A stretch of 64,000 bases of DNA from Mucilaginibacter rivuli (GCF_019391655.1 NZ_JAHXPQ010000003.1:62001-126000); one strand, 5' to 3'. Counted from the stretch's first letter, positions 45,152 through 54,185 are shown. The notes: generated by a model from the letters alone, not told the origin. A program made the numbers and translations.

Positions 45152-45198
45152 GAGTCAAAGTTATGAAATGTATTGTTGCGGGCTAGTTATGCGAAAGT

Positions 45199-45237
45199 AA
45201 AAAACACAAAAGCCTGTTAAAAAATCTTAACAGGCTT
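45199..45237 (-). terminator. Rho-independent terminator after the 59-aa gene
   Basis: An 11-bp stem (45210-45220 with 45227-45237) and a 6-nt loop, followed on the minus strand by TTTTGTGTTTTTT. It lies 20 bp after the small gene's stop and shields the msrC promoter. Confidence 0.85.
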
Positions 45238-45257
45238 GAGCAATCAAAAGATGTTTT

Positions 45258-45437
45258 CTAACGGCCACTTTTATTCTTAGTTGCATCTACTAAAACAAAA
45301 CTTGAATTTGGTTTCGCAGTTGGCGGCATTAAATGACCTTTAGGTACTGTGACCTCTTTGATAAATCCGCCCCTTGGGCCCTTCTCTTCATACTGACCAG
45401 ACTTCGGTGCTGGTTGACCTGACTTTAAATTTTTCAT
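45258..45437 (-). CDS. Small conserved basic protein, 59 aa (YjzC-like)
   Basis: The frame runs from ATG 45437 to TAG 45258. The protein starts MKNLKSGQPAPKSGQY, continues with GPRGG, EVTVPKGH and PPTAKPNSSF, and ends LVDATKNKSGR. The SGQ-APxSGQY and PPT-KP pattern resembles a widespread family of small proteins annotated as YjzC-like or hypothetical. There is no membrane segment or cysteine. It is predicted to be soluble and poorly structured. The dedicated terminator and protein-like composition support a real gene. Function unknown. Confidence 0.75.
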   Translation of the reverse strand: MKNLKSGQPAPKSGQYEEKGPRGGFIKEVTVPKGHLMPPTAKPNSSFVLVDATKNKSGR

Positions 45438-46063
45438 TTTTTTATTTTAAAGATACAAAATATAACTCATATTTTTAGTATTTACCAAGTATTATTAAAC
45501 GATACTTACTAACAATAATAGCACTTTTCCACATTTATACCTGAGTGGCTAATTTTGTATTTAGATTTGGTTGTCGGAAGACTAATTCGCCTTTTGTTGT
45601 AGTGTTGAAAAGGCAATAGTATAGCGGATGATACCGAAAAAAAAACAGCACTTTAAAAGTTTACCAACTATCGATCCGAGATATGTGCGAGCAATGCCAA
45701 TGTCCCTACGTAAGTAGAGTGCAACTCGCGACCTGCAAGAGCGAAAGCTGTTAGGAAAGATAGGCCAAAATAAAATGACCGTTGTTATACGTTTCATCTT
45801 GGGAAATCCAAGTCAGGGGTTTTGGAAGAGTAAGCTAAAGTTCGAGCCAAAATTTTTGCCGTTTTTTATTTTCAGACCATTTTTTTGTTGGTTTTATAAA
45901 AACGACTCTCTCTTTTTGGTTCAGTACTTACTAAATCACTGCGTTCAAAGAGGCTGGCTTTGCTGCTAACCCCCTTGCAGGGATAAAGGACATGCTATGC
46001 TAAATCGTATCAAATAATGATGATTCTGCTCAATTATCACATTTAATCTTTTATTTCGCTTTA
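45438..46063. other. Gene-poor interval (626 bp)
   Basis: Open frames of 71 and 64 codons exist here, but their translations are low in quality (Phe-, Arg- and Cys-rich) and overlap on opposite strands. The left part (45438-45540) is AT-rich and holds the promoter side of the 59-aa gene (TATATTTTG, one base longer than the consensus). At 45680-45770 there is a G+C-richer stretch with no recognised RNA fold. I see no RNA gene or mobile element. Confidence 0.5.
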
Positions 46064-46762
46064 ATGATCGTCAGCCTCACTATAGTCAGATACCGCAAAG
46101 CAATGATACCCTTTGCCTTATTGGCGATGGCCATACACCGATGGCCCATGCTGTGGCGGCAAGGCTGCTCCTTTTGGAAATTGTTGGGCTGCGGACATAA
46201 CGGCACTTTTGACCTGCAGCCCGACTGGCAGCAATGGGGCCTGTTAGCCGTTTGGGATGAGCGGGAAGACTTCGACAGGTTTTACAGCAAATCATTTGTG
46301 AGCAAATGGTGGGCAACCTACGCCACCGAACAATGGACGATACTATTAGAGCCCCTGCAAAGCCACGGCCGCTGGAATGGCAAAGAGCCTTTTGGCAAAC
46401 CAAACATCAGCACTTACACTGGTCCCGTTGCTGTACTCACGCGGGCCACAATACGCTTCAACAAACTGAAGAACTTTTGGAGCAATGTTGACGAAGTAGC
46501 AAACATCATGGCCGCCGCGCCCGGGTATATCACTTCGGTGGGTATTGGCGAGGCGCCGGTTTACAGGCAGGCCACCTTTTCGGTTTGGGAGAGCGCCGAC
46601 GCAGTAAAAAACTTTGCCTACAACACACCCGAACATGCCGAAGTGATCCGAAAAACGCGCCAGGAAAACTGGTATAGCGAAGAGCTTTTTGCCCGCTTTA
46701 AACCTTTAGAAACATGGGGTACTTTGAACGGTAAAAACCCGCTTAAAAACATCCTTAAATAA
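46064..46762 (+). CDS. Spheroidene monooxygenase (CrtA)-like protein
   Basis: A 232-residue protein with CrtA-family landmarks: WGLLAVWDEREDFDRFY, GRWNGKEPF, TRATIRFNKLKNFW, SVWESADAVKNFAY and EHAEVIRKTRQENWYSEELFARF. CrtA enzymes oxygenate acyclic carotenoids with heme and O2. No other carotenoid gene is in the window, so the substrate could be something else (the fold belongs to the dimeric alpha/beta barrel group). A short conserved protein follows after 16 bp. Confidence 0.75.
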   Translation: MIVSLTIVRYRKAMIPFALLAMAIHRWPMLWRQGCSFWKLLGCGHNGTFDLQPDWQQWGLLAVWDEREDFDRFYSKSFVSKWWATYATEQWTILLEPLQSHGRWNGKEPFGKPNISTYTGPVAVLTRATIRFNKLKNFWSNVDEVANIMAAAPGYITSVGIGEAPVYRQATFSVWESADAVKNFAYNTPEHAEVIRKTRQENWYSEELFARFKPLETWGTLNGKNPLKNILK

Positions 46763-46778
46763 TCACCATTTTTATACC

Positions 46779-47027
46779 ATGAGAATAGTAGCCGAACTAC
46801 CCAATCCTGATTTCAAAATTACCATTATGAGCATGAACCAAAAGTTCATTATCAAATTGGAGCAAGGCTCGCTGGAGCAAATTTTCAAAGTCCCCGAGAT
46901 GGATCTTACCGATGGTGTGAACAGCGTATTCGAGTTGCTTGATGAAGAATTTTTGAAGACCGTAGCTGCCCGTTTTTTGGAAATGCGTAAGGATTGGAAG
47001 GACACTTACTTCAGATACAATTACTGA
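46779..47027 (+). CDS. Conserved small hypothetical protein, 82 aa
   Basis: I do not recognise a named family. The ATG-started frame gives MRIVAELPNPDFKITIMSMN, then KFIIKLEQGSLEQIFKVPE and a helical, acidic/aromatic C-terminus (FLEMRKDWKDTYFRYNY). It is soluble with no cysteines. Its position 16 bp behind the CrtA-like gene on the same strand suggests one transcript. Confidence 0.7.
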   Translation: MRIVAELPNPDFKITIMSMNQKFIIKLEQGSLEQIFKVPEMDLTDGVNSVFELLDEEFLKTVAARFLEMRKDWKDTYFRYNY

Positions 47028-47572
47028 TTTAAAAAAACATCGCAAATAATTAAATATCAATTAGTTAAATACTTAAAATCATTCAAACAGAATTTTATTT
47101 GGCGATAATTGAGGATTTTGGTTGTGATTTTTGATTGAGATAATCTTATAGTTTATATAAATTTCATAATAAATTGTAAATTAATAATTTATATAAGTTA
47201 ACAAAATTATATTTTGCCAGGCAAAAAGCCTTAAAATTACCGGATTTGAAGCTTTGACCCATCAAACCCGTTTTTAAATGTAGCATCTTTAAACTGAAAA
47301 AATCAAAGGTTTTTTTGAAGAAAATACACTCATTGAAGGGGTGTAAACAAGCGTTACATTTTTGAGATTTTGTATACAGGAACACGCTCCTACTCTACAG
47401 TGTACTTAAAGAAAAACACCAATCCTATTTTTGAAATGGCCAACTAAAGCTGGCATAACTCCCCTACCTAACCGACACTAAATTACAGGTCAAAATCAGC
47501 CTTTGAGCATCGTGTAATTACACCTCAAAAACCATTAATAAGACAACAGAAAGTCAATGATTTTTCACCCTT
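47028..47572. other. AT-rich convergent intergenic interval (545 bp)
   Basis: It lies between the 82-aa gene (+) and the ABC ATPase gene (-), which converge. The centre (about 47150-47215) is very AT-rich with the near-dyad TTATATAA ... TTTATATAAG. A 73-codon minus-strand frame (47164-47385) is Phe/Lys/Cys-rich and not convincing. No clear terminator, RNA or repeat was found. Confidence 0.5.
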
Positions 47573-48289
47573 TTACAAGGCCATATCCTTGCTGGTATGG
47601 ATGTCGATATTCAGGTAATCTTTCTCAATCAAACCATCGCGCATACGCACGATTCGGTGGGCATGTAAGGCGATATCTTCTTCGTGGGTAACCAGTATAA
47701 TGGTATTGCCTTTGGCGTGGATATCTTCCATCAGGCCCATAATTTCGATGGAGGTTTTGGTATCCAGGTTACCGGTAGGCTCATCGGCCAGGATGATGGA
47801 CGGGTTATTAATTAATGCCCTTGCCACGGCCACACGCTGGCGCTGTCCGCCCGAAAGTTCGTTAGGCTTGTGATCTACCCTATTGCCTAAACCAACGTTT
47901 TCAAGCGCTTTACGTGAACGCTCAATGCGCACCTGCTTTTTAACGCCCGCGTATATCAGCGGTAAGCCAACATTATCCAAAGCGGTATTACGGGGCAATA
48001 AGTTAAAGGTTTGAAAAACGAAGCCGATCTCTTTGTTACGCACTTCGGCCAGCTGGCTGTCGGTCATCTGGCTTACGTTGGTACCGTTCAGGATGTAATC
48101 GCCTTTGGTTGGGGTATCCAAACAACCCAGAATATTCATTAAAGTGGACTTACCCGAGCCTGAAGGGCCCATTAAAGCTACAAACTCGCCTTTGTTAATG
48201 GTTAACGATACCGACTTGAGCGCGTGAATAACCTCGGCACCGATAACATATTTACGACCTATATCTTTAATGGTAATTAATGGCTCCAT
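47573..48289 (-). CDS. ABC transporter ATP-binding protein (MacB/LolD type)
   Basis: A 238-residue ATPase: Walker A GPSGSGKS at 41-48, signature LSGGQ at 145-149, Walker B ILADE at 166-170, and H-loop THEED. The PTGNLD and [16 protein letters not shown] segments place it with MacB/LolD/FtsE-type ATPases, which power lipoprotein release or efflux without translocating through a long permease. The permease partner is not in the window. It follows gatC after 91 bp. Confidence 0.9.
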   Translation of the reverse strand: MEPLITIKDIGRKYVIGAEVIHALKSVSLTINKGEFVALMGPSGSGKSTLMNILGCLDTPTKGDYILNGTNVSQMTDSQLAEVRNKEIGFVFQTFNLLPRNTALDNVGLPLIYAGVKKQVRIERSRKALENVGLGNRVDHKPNELSGGQRQRVAVARALINNPSIILADEPTGNLDTKTSIEIMGLMEDIHAKGNTIILVTHEEDIALHAHRIVRMRDGLIEKDYLNIDIHTSKDMAL

Positions 48290-48380
48290 CCGTTTTTCTT
48301 TGTTTGACTATCGAAAGATACAGAATGTTACACGGGAAAGGAAATAACCTTTTCAGTCCCCCGTCAGGGAGTTAGAGGGC

Positions 48381-48668
48381 TTACCCTATCACCTTCGCCA
48401 CCTTAAAATAATCAGCATCATGCTTAGGCGCATTAGATAATGCTTCTTCATGCGTAATTTCCTGTTTCAGCACGTCCTCACGGAAGTTATTCACCGTATC
48501 GGTCATATAAACCAATGGCTCAACGCCGGTGGTATCCACCTCGTTCAGCTTTGCCATAAAATCGAGTATTTTACCCATATCGCCCATTAACTCTTCGCGC
48601 TCGGTATCGGTAACTTCAAGGCGTGCCAGGTGGGCTATTTTGTCTACGGTGTCTTTATCTATTTTCAT
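48381..48668 (-). CDS. gatC: Asp-tRNA(Asn)/Glu-tRNA(Gln) amidotransferase subunit C
   Basis: A 95-residue GatC: KIAHLARLEVTDTEREELMGDMGKILDFMAKLNEVDTTGVEPL is the family core, which wraps GatA and GatB. It supports transamidation of misacylated tRNA. GatA and GatB are not nearby. Its ATG overlaps the stop of the upstream acyltransferase gene by 4 bp. Confidence 0.92.
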   Translation of the reverse strand: MKIDKDTVDKIAHLARLEVTDTEREELMGDMGKILDFMAKLNEVDTTGVEPLVYMTDTVNNFREDVLKQEITHEEALSNAPKHDADYFKVAKVIG

Positions 48669-49396
48669 GCAGAGGCAAATTTAGTATTTATCAGGTTATA
48701 AACCTCATCTTTTAGCATATCGGCATCAGCAATGGTCAGGTGCGCGGTTTCTATCGGTTTATGGATAAAAATATCACTCACACCTGGTCGGCTGCCCAGC
48801 TTAAAACCGCTGTCCCACAACACATGCCATGTATTAAGCGATGTTATGGGGATAATGGGTATCTTCAATTCTATAGCCAAACGGAAAGGCCCGTTCTTAA
48901 ACTCATGCAGTATGGGCGGGTACTCATCTCCTATTTTTCCTTCCGGGAAGATGATGAGCGTACGGCCCTGCTTTAAATTCTCCTCCGCCTTTTTAAATGC
49001 GCGGAATGACGACATTTTACTATCCCGGTCAACCGGGATATCAACCGTTTTTAAAAACACGGCAAAACAAGGGTTATCCAGCAGTTCGGCTTTGCTTATA
49101 AAGTGATAATCGCCTTTAACAGCGATGGTCATCGACAAGATATCGAGGTTTGATGTATGGTTGGGGCAAATAATATAGGTTTTACTCCAATCTATCGGCT
49201 CTTCCTCCTTTACCCTGAAAAAGAAACCGGATAGTGTAGCGCTGATGTGACAGCAAATACGGCGTATCTTATTCAGCGTTTTGTACCGTGATGGCTTACG
49301 CGAAAAATAATAAATAAATGGAGAGAAAAGCGCCAGGGCTATAACCGCTGTAAAAATGTAATAGTAATTGTGTAACCGGCGTAAATAAAGCAGCAT
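48665..49396 (-). CDS. 1-acyl-sn-glycerol-3-phosphate acyltransferase (PlsC), copy 1
   Basis: A 243-residue PlsC-family enzyme with the catalytic NHTSNLD motif (H80, D85), the FPEGKI phosphate-binding motif, and an N-terminal membrane helix (about 12-32). It would form phosphatidic acid from lysophosphatidate, or acylate an ornithine-type lipid. It is collinear with the neighbouring gene at 49450 and clearly a tandem paralogue. It overlaps gatC by 4 bp. Confidence 0.88.
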   Translation of the reverse strand: MLLYLRRLHNYYYIFTAVIALALFSPFIYYFSRKPSRYKTLNKIRRICCHISATLSGFFFRVKEEEPIDWSKTYIICPNHTSNLDILSMTIAVKGDYHFISKAELLDNPCFAVFLKTVDIPVDRDSKMSSFRAFKKAEENLKQGRTLIIFPEGKIGDEYPPILHEFKNGPFRLAIELKIPIIPITSLNTWHVLWDSGFKLGSRPGVSDIFIHKPIETAHLTIADADMLKDEVYNLINTKFASA

Positions 49397-49449
49397 TAAA
49401 TAACAGGGTTTAGTTTGCTTAATATACGCAAATGCATCAGTTTATAGTT

Positions 49450-50178
49450 TTAGCTGCTCAGGCGCTCGTTCATCAGGTTAAATACACAGTCGCGCAGGTC
49501 GTCGGCATCATCAAGGGTGAGATGGTCGGTTTCTACCACCTTATGCACATGCAGTTTGCACGAACCTGGCGTACTGCCCATAACGAGGCCGGTATCCCAC
49601 AATACCCTCCAGGTGTCTTTTGATGTGATGGGGATAATGGGGATCTTCAATTCAATAGCCAGCCTGAACGGCCCATTCTTAAACTCGTTCAATACCGGTG
49701 GGTAATCTTTAGGTATTTTGCCTTCGGGGAATATTATGACACTCATACCACTTTGTAAACGTTCGCCCGCCTTTTTAAACGCCCTGAATGACGATATTTT
49801 ACTCTCGCGGTTCACCGGGATGTCGATGGTTTTGAAGAAAATACCCAATGCAGGGTTACGCACAAACTCTTCTTTACCAATAAAGCAAAAGTTATTTTTC
49901 ATCATTAGGGTCACACCGGTAATATCAAGGCTGGAGCTGTGGTTGGGGCAAATAATGTAGGGGCGGCTCCAATCTATGGGTTCTTCAAATTCATAGGTAT
50001 AGCGTATGCCTGCAATACTCGAGCTTAGCCAACCGCATAGTTTACGCACCTTGTTCATAGCAGGGTAACGGCTTGCTTTACGCGATAAAAACCAAAGTAC
50101 AGGGTAAAATATATAGATAAATGTAGCTACGCTGTAACGGTAAAAGCGGGCATGAAGTTTTCTGAAAAACATTTTCAT
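49450..50178 (-). CDS. 1-acyl-sn-glycerol-3-phosphate acyltransferase (PlsC), copy 2
   Basis: A 242-residue PlsC-family enzyme with NHSSSLD (H80, D85) and FPEGKIPKDYPPVLNEFKNGPFRLAIELKIPIIPI. Several starts exist (TTG 50187, ATG 50184, 50178, 50172). I chose 50178 because it aligns residue-for-residue with the paralogue, placing the catalytic His and Asp at identical numbers. Its start region is divergent to trpS. Two copies may differ in acyl-chain or head-group preference; sequence does not tell. Confidence 0.88.
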   Translation of the reverse strand: MKMFFRKLHARFYRYSVATFIYIFYPVLWFLSRKASRYPAMNKVRKLCGWLSSSIAGIRYTYEFEEPIDWSRPYIICPNHSSSLDITGVTLMMKNNFCFIGKEEFVRNPALGIFFKTIDIPVNRESKISSFRAFKKAGERLQSGMSVIIFPEGKIPKDYPPVLNEFKNGPFRLAIELKIPIIPITSKDTWRVLWDTGLVMGSTPGSCKLHVHKVVETDHLTLDDADDLRDCVFNLMNERLSS

Positions 50179-50217
50179 CGGCATCAAAAATATAAAAAAT
50201 ACTTACTTTCGCCCAAT

Positions 50218-51213
50218 ATGGAAACTGTTGTTAGTGGTATCCGGTCAACCGGAAAGTTACATTTAGGAAATTACTACGGAGCTATTCAAAACTTCGTAAA
50301 AATGCAGAACGAGTATAACTGTTATTTTTTTATTGCCGACTGGCACTCACTAACCACACACCCTACCCCTGCTGATTTGCACGATAACGTTAAGCAAGTT
50401 TTGGTGGAGTACCTGGCAACAGGCATTGATCCTGAAAAGGCAACCATATACGTACAATCAGACGTGCCGGAAATTACCGAGCTATACCTTTACCTGAACA
50501 TGAACGCCTACATGGGCGAACTGGAACGTGCCACTTCATTTAAAGATAAGGTACGCGCCAACCCTGATAATGTAAACGCCGGCCTGCTTACTTACCCGGT
50601 ATTAATGGCTGCCGATATTTTGATACACAAAGCCACAAAAGTACCTGTAGGTAAAGACCAGGAACAGCACCTTGAAATGGCGCGCACTTTTGGCAACCGC
50701 TTTAACCGTTTATATGATAACGAATACTTCCCCGAACCATACGCTTTTAGCGCAGGTAAAAGCCTGGTTAAAATACCGGGGCTTGACGGTAAGGGCAAAA
50801 TGGGAAAATCGGAGGGTGAAGCTAATGCCGTTTATTTATCAGACAGCCCTGAGGTTATCCGTAAAAAAGTAATGAAGGCATTAACCGACGGCGGGCCAAC
50901 AACCGAAAACCAGGAAAAACCCGACTATATACAAAACCTGTTCGACCTGATGAAAGTGGTATCCACCCCGGATACCCTGTCACATTTTGATGAGCTATAC
51001 AATAAAATGCAGATCCGTTACGGCGACTTTAAAAAGCAGTTGGCCGAAGACATGATCATTACCACCGCCCCTATGCGTGATAAGATAGAAGCCATTGCCG
51101 CCGATAGCGATTACCTGCGTAAAGTTGCACGCCTGGGTGCCGATAAAGCCTGTGAAAGCGCAGCCAAAACAATAAAAGAGGTAAGGGAAATCATTGGCTT
51201 CAGGCGGTTTTAA
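50218..51213 (+). CDS. trpS: Tryptophanyl-tRNA synthetase
   Basis: A 331-residue class I synthetase of the bacterial TrpRS type. METVVSGIRSTGKLHLGNYYGAI gives the HIGH-like site (HLGN), and KMGKSEG the KMSKS-like loop. ATG 50218 is the family start. The frame continues upstream to 50152, but that extension overlaps the divergent PlsC gene and is not protein-like. TACTTTCG at 50204-50211, six bases before the ATG, resembles a -7 box and would give a near-leaderless mRNA. Confidence 0.95.
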   Translation: METVVSGIRSTGKLHLGNYYGAIQNFVKMQNEYNCYFFIADWHSLTTHPTPADLHDNVKQVLVEYLATGIDPEKATIYVQSDVPEITELYLYLNMNAYMGELERATSFKDKVRANPDNVNAGLLTYPVLMAADILIHKATKVPVGKDQEQHLEMARTFGNRFNRLYDNEYFPEPYAFSAGKSLVKIPGLDGKGKMGKSEGEANAVYLSDSPEVIRKKVMKALTDGGPTTENQEKPDYIQNLFDLMKVVSTPDTLSHFDELYNKMQIRYGDFKKQLAEDMIITTAPMRDKIEAIAADSDYLRKVARLGADKACESAAKTIKEVREIIGFRRF

Positions 51214-51338
51214 AATCCGCCTTACCCCAAAAGGAGGAGTTTTGTAGCCACTATGTTACACAGTTTGTAATTTATACAAGAAAATGTAACTATATTGCAT
51301 AAGTTTTTTTCATTGAAATTAACCTCTACCTTCTACCT

Positions 51339-52724
51339 ATGTGTTCTACCCTAAACCGACTGTTGTGCAGTTTCTGTATGCTTATGCTCGTTGTATCCTG
51401 CAGGCAGCCCCCTGCGCCGGCCGAGGCTACATCATCTTATAAACACACAATAGATAGTTTAATAATTAAAGGGCGCAGATCACAAAACAAACATATTGAT
51501 TCCCTGCTGGTCATTTCGGCGCAGCTTTCAAACATAGCCGCACGTGGCGACAAAAGCGCCCTTGTCTATTCAGAACTATTCAAATCCCAATATTACTGGC
51601 TGTCATCTGATCATGAAAAATCGATGGAGTTGGTACTCAAATGCCTTGCCGATGCCGAAAAATGGGATGTAAAAGAGATATACCCTGATATTTACATTAC
51701 CATGGGTAACCTGCACAAAGAAAGCGCTAACTATAAAATGGCTTTTGAGGCGAGCGATAAAGGCCTTAACTGGGCGCAGGCTAATAAAGATACATCGGCT
51801 ATAATTGCGGTGCTGGCATTAAAGGCCATGTTTACGCATAGCTTTTGGTTGTACAACCATGATAAAACCCAAACCGATAGCTCAATAAATTTACAGTTTG
51901 CGGCCTTGAAAATAGCCGAATCGGGCCAGAAGTACGAAAGGATGCGTACACGATTTTATGATAACATAGCGCAATATTATCTTGACCATAAGGATTATAA
52001 ACAAGCTATTTTTTATGGTGATAAGGGTGTTGCCATGGCCTTAAAGTATAATCAGCAACGCTCATTAACCTACAGCTATTGCTGGCTGGGCCAGGCCTGG
52101 TATTTTAGTGGCGATAAACAAAAAGGGTTGGATTACCTTAACAAGTCGCTCATACTTTCAAAAAACCTTAAAGAGCCCTACCGTGTAATGGAAATATATG
52201 GCCACATGTATGATTGCTATTACTCGGCCGCCGATTACAAGGCCGCTATTGATATGCAGGCAAAATCCGAGCATGTAAAAGATTCTATACGCGGCAGCAT
52301 CAACGTAAAACAAATAAGCGAGCTGCAGATAAAATACGAATCGGCTAAAAAAGACCAGGCCATATCACTGCTCGGGCATAACGATACTGTTAAAAACCGT
52401 TTAATAATAGCGGTATTGGGTTGCAGTATGCTATTTATAGCCTTCTCGGTTATTCTGTTTTTACAATATCGTGTAATTAGCCGTAACAACCACATCATTA
52501 CGCAAAGCAACGAGAAAAAACATAAGGCACTCCAAAACATTGCCCATATACAGGCACATGAGTTAAGAAAACCCCTCGCATCAATAATGGGACTTGTTAA
52601 CGTGATAAAAATAAGCGAGTATGAATTTGATAAAGAGCTGATAACTAAGCTCGAAGAATCGGCAAAAGAACTTGACGAGAAGATACACGCTGTACTTTAC
52701 CAGGTTGATAAAGAAACCCATTAA
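51339..52724 (+). CDS. TPR lipoprotein/membrane protein with orphan histidine-kinase H-box
   Basis: A 461-residue protein. The N-terminus is a lipoprotein-like signal (LVVSC, Cys21). Residues about 85-320 hold TPR-like helical repeats (ALKYNQQRSLTYSYCWLGQAWYFSGDKQKGLDYLNKSL). One transmembrane helix lies at about 352-374, followed by a coiled stretch and IAHIQAHELRKPLASIMGL, a textbook HisKA H-box with H407. The chain ends about 55 residues later, after a second dimerisation helix, with no ATP-binding (N, G) boxes. Full kinases of this TPR-TM-HisKA-HATPase design are common in Bacteroidota; this one lacks the catalytic domain and its stop is clean. Confidence 0.8.
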   Translation: MCSTLNRLLCSFCMLMLVVSCRQPPAPAEATSSYKHTIDSLIIKGRRSQNKHIDSLLVISAQLSNIAARGDKSALVYSELFKSQYYWLSSDHEKSMELVLKCLADAEKWDVKEIYPDIYITMGNLHKESANYKMAFEASDKGLNWAQANKDTSAIIAVLALKAMFTHSFWLYNHDKTQTDSSINLQFAALKIAESGQKYERMRTRFYDNIAQYYLDHKDYKQAIFYGDKGVAMALKYNQQRSLTYSYCWLGQAWYFSGDKQKGLDYLNKSLILSKNLKEPYRVMEIYGHMYDCYYSAADYKAAIDMQAKSEHVKDSIRGSINVKQISELQIKYESAKKDQAISLLGHNDTVKNRLIIAVLGCSMLFIAFSVILFLQYRVISRNNHIITQSNEKKHKALQNIAHIQAHELRKPLASIMGLVNVIKISEYEFDKELITKLEESAKELDEKIHAVLYQVDKETH

Positions 52725-52832
52725 GTTGTACTTGTTCCGAAATTTATTTTTTGGCCACGCATTTTAAAAAGATTCGCTATATATTGCAGCCTGATTAATG
52801 ACGACTATCAACCACAACTTCATAAATAGATT

Positions 52833-53447
52833 ATGCACATAGCCATTGTAGGAAACATTGGTGCGGGTAAAACCACACTAACTGAATTATTAGCCAAAAA
52901 TTACGGCTGGGAGCCTTTATATGAAGCGGTTGACCATAACCCCTACCTCGAAGATTTTTACAGCGACATGAAACGCTGGAGCTTTAACCTCCAGATCTAC
53001 TTTTTAAATAACCGATTTCAGCAAATAGTTGAGATACAAAAAGGCACACGTAATATTATACAAGACAGGACGATTTACGAAGACGCTTTCATTTTCGCTG
53101 AAAACCTGCACGATATGGGTTTGATGACTACCCGCGATTATGAGAACTATCGCGCCATATTTGATAACATCACAGCTTTCATCAAGCCACCGGATCTGTT
53201 GATCTATCTTAAGGCATCCGTACCTACCCTGGTAAATAACATACAACGCCGTGGCCGCGAATATGAAAGCGGTATCAGGTTAGATTACTTATCCAAACTA
53301 AACGATAAATACCAGAAATGGATTGATGGTTATAAACTGGGTAAGCTATTGATATTGGATAAAGATGTATTGGATTTTACCAATAACCCCGAAGACCTGG
53401 GTAATATCATCAACAAGATCGAGGTGGAGATAAATGGCTTGTTTTAA
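52833..53447 (+). CDS. Deoxynucleoside kinase (dNK/dGK-dAK family)
   Basis: A 204-residue kinase with P-loop GNIGAGKTT at 7-15, the catalytic ERxx-like segment in QDRTIYEDA, and a lid-like RRGREYESGIRLDYL. It phosphorylates deoxynucleosides in the salvage pathway; the preferred base cannot be read from sequence. kdsB follows after 3 bp. Confidence 0.88.
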   Translation: MHIAIVGNIGAGKTTLTELLAKNYGWEPLYEAVDHNPYLEDFYSDMKRWSFNLQIYFLNNRFQQIVEIQKGTRNIIQDRTIYEDAFIFAENLHDMGLMTTRDYENYRAIFDNITAFIKPPDLLIYLKASVPTLVNNIQRRGREYESGIRLDYLSKLNDKYQKWIDGYKLGKLLILDKDVLDFTNNPEDLGNIINKIEVEINGLF

Positions 53448-53450
53448 CAG

Positions 53451-54185
53451 ATGAAAGTACTTGGCATTATTCCCGCCCGCTATGCCTCTACCCGTTTCCC
53501 GGGAAAGCCATTGGTTGATATCGGTGGTAAAAGCATGATACAGCGCGTTTACGAACAGGCTAAAAAATGCACAGCGTTAAGCGATGTTTTTGTCGCGACG
53601 GATGATGAGCGCATTTTTAACCATGTGCAGCAATTTGGCGGCAAAGCGGTAATCACCTCCGATACCCACCAAAGCGGAACCGACCGCTGCGCCGAAGTAG
53701 CCCAAAAGCACCCTGAATACAACATCATTATCAATATACAGGGTGATGAGCCTTTTATTGACCCGGAGCAGATAGCCAAAGTGATCAGTTGTTTTGATGA
53801 GACAGGCACACAACTGGCTACCCTTATCAAAAAGATCAACACTACCGAAGAACTGTATAACCTGAGTTCGCCAAAGGTGATCGTTAATAAACTATCAGAA
53901 GCTATATATTTTTCCCGCTCAGCCATCCCCCATGTACGTGGCGAGGAGCCGCAGCGCTGGCTGTATCACAACACCTATTACAAACACATTGGTATTTACG
54001 GCTACCGTGCCGATATTTTGCAGCAAGTAACCCAACTACCCGTATCATCACTCGAAAAAGCAGAAAGCCTGGAGCAGCTACGCTGGATAGAAAATGGCTA
54101 TCGCATTAAAGTTGCCGAAACCGACCTAGAAACATCGGCAATTGATACACCTGAAGATCTGGAAAAGCTGATAAAGAGTTTATAA
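53451..54185 (+). CDS. kdsB: 3-deoxy-manno-octulosonate cytidylyltransferase
   Basis: A 244-residue nucleotidyltransferase that makes CMP-Kdo for LPS inner core. IIPARYASTRFPGKPL is the CTP-binding start; TSDTHQSGTDRCAE, NIQGDEPFIDPEQI and HIGIYGYR complete the KdsB pattern. It agrees with the lptD gene in showing a Kdo-containing LPS. The preceding kinase gene ends 3 bp upstream. Confidence 0.94.
   Translation: MKVLGIIPARYASTRFPGKPLVDIGGKSMIQRVYEQAKKCTALSDVFVATDDERIFNHVQQFGGKAVITSDTHQSGTDRCAEVAQKHPEYNIIINIQGDEPFIDPEQIAKVISCFDETGTQLATLIKKINTTEELYNLSSPKVIVNKLSEAIYFSRSAIPHVRGEEPQRWLYHNTYYKHIGIYGYRADILQQVTQLPVSSLEKAESLEQLRWIENGYRIKVAETDLETSAIDTPEDLEKLIKSL

Noticed and set aside
45660..45775. 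Possible small RNA or tRNA remnant in the gene-poor interval
   Set aside because: No acceptor stem, no TTCGA loop and no terminator could be paired up.
45582..45969. Two open frames (71 aa minus, 64 aa plus) in the gap before the CrtA-like gene
   Set aside because: Cys/Phe/Arg-rich translations, mutual overlap on opposite strands, no recognisable family.
47164..47385. 73-codon minus-strand frame in the AT-rich convergent gap
   Set aside because: Composition (Phe, Lys, Cys, Leu) reflects AT-rich DNA; no motif and no promoter seen.
50152..50217. 22-codon extension upstream of TrpS
   Set aside because: It overlaps the divergent PlsC gene, and TrpRS proteins begin at METVVSGIRSTG.
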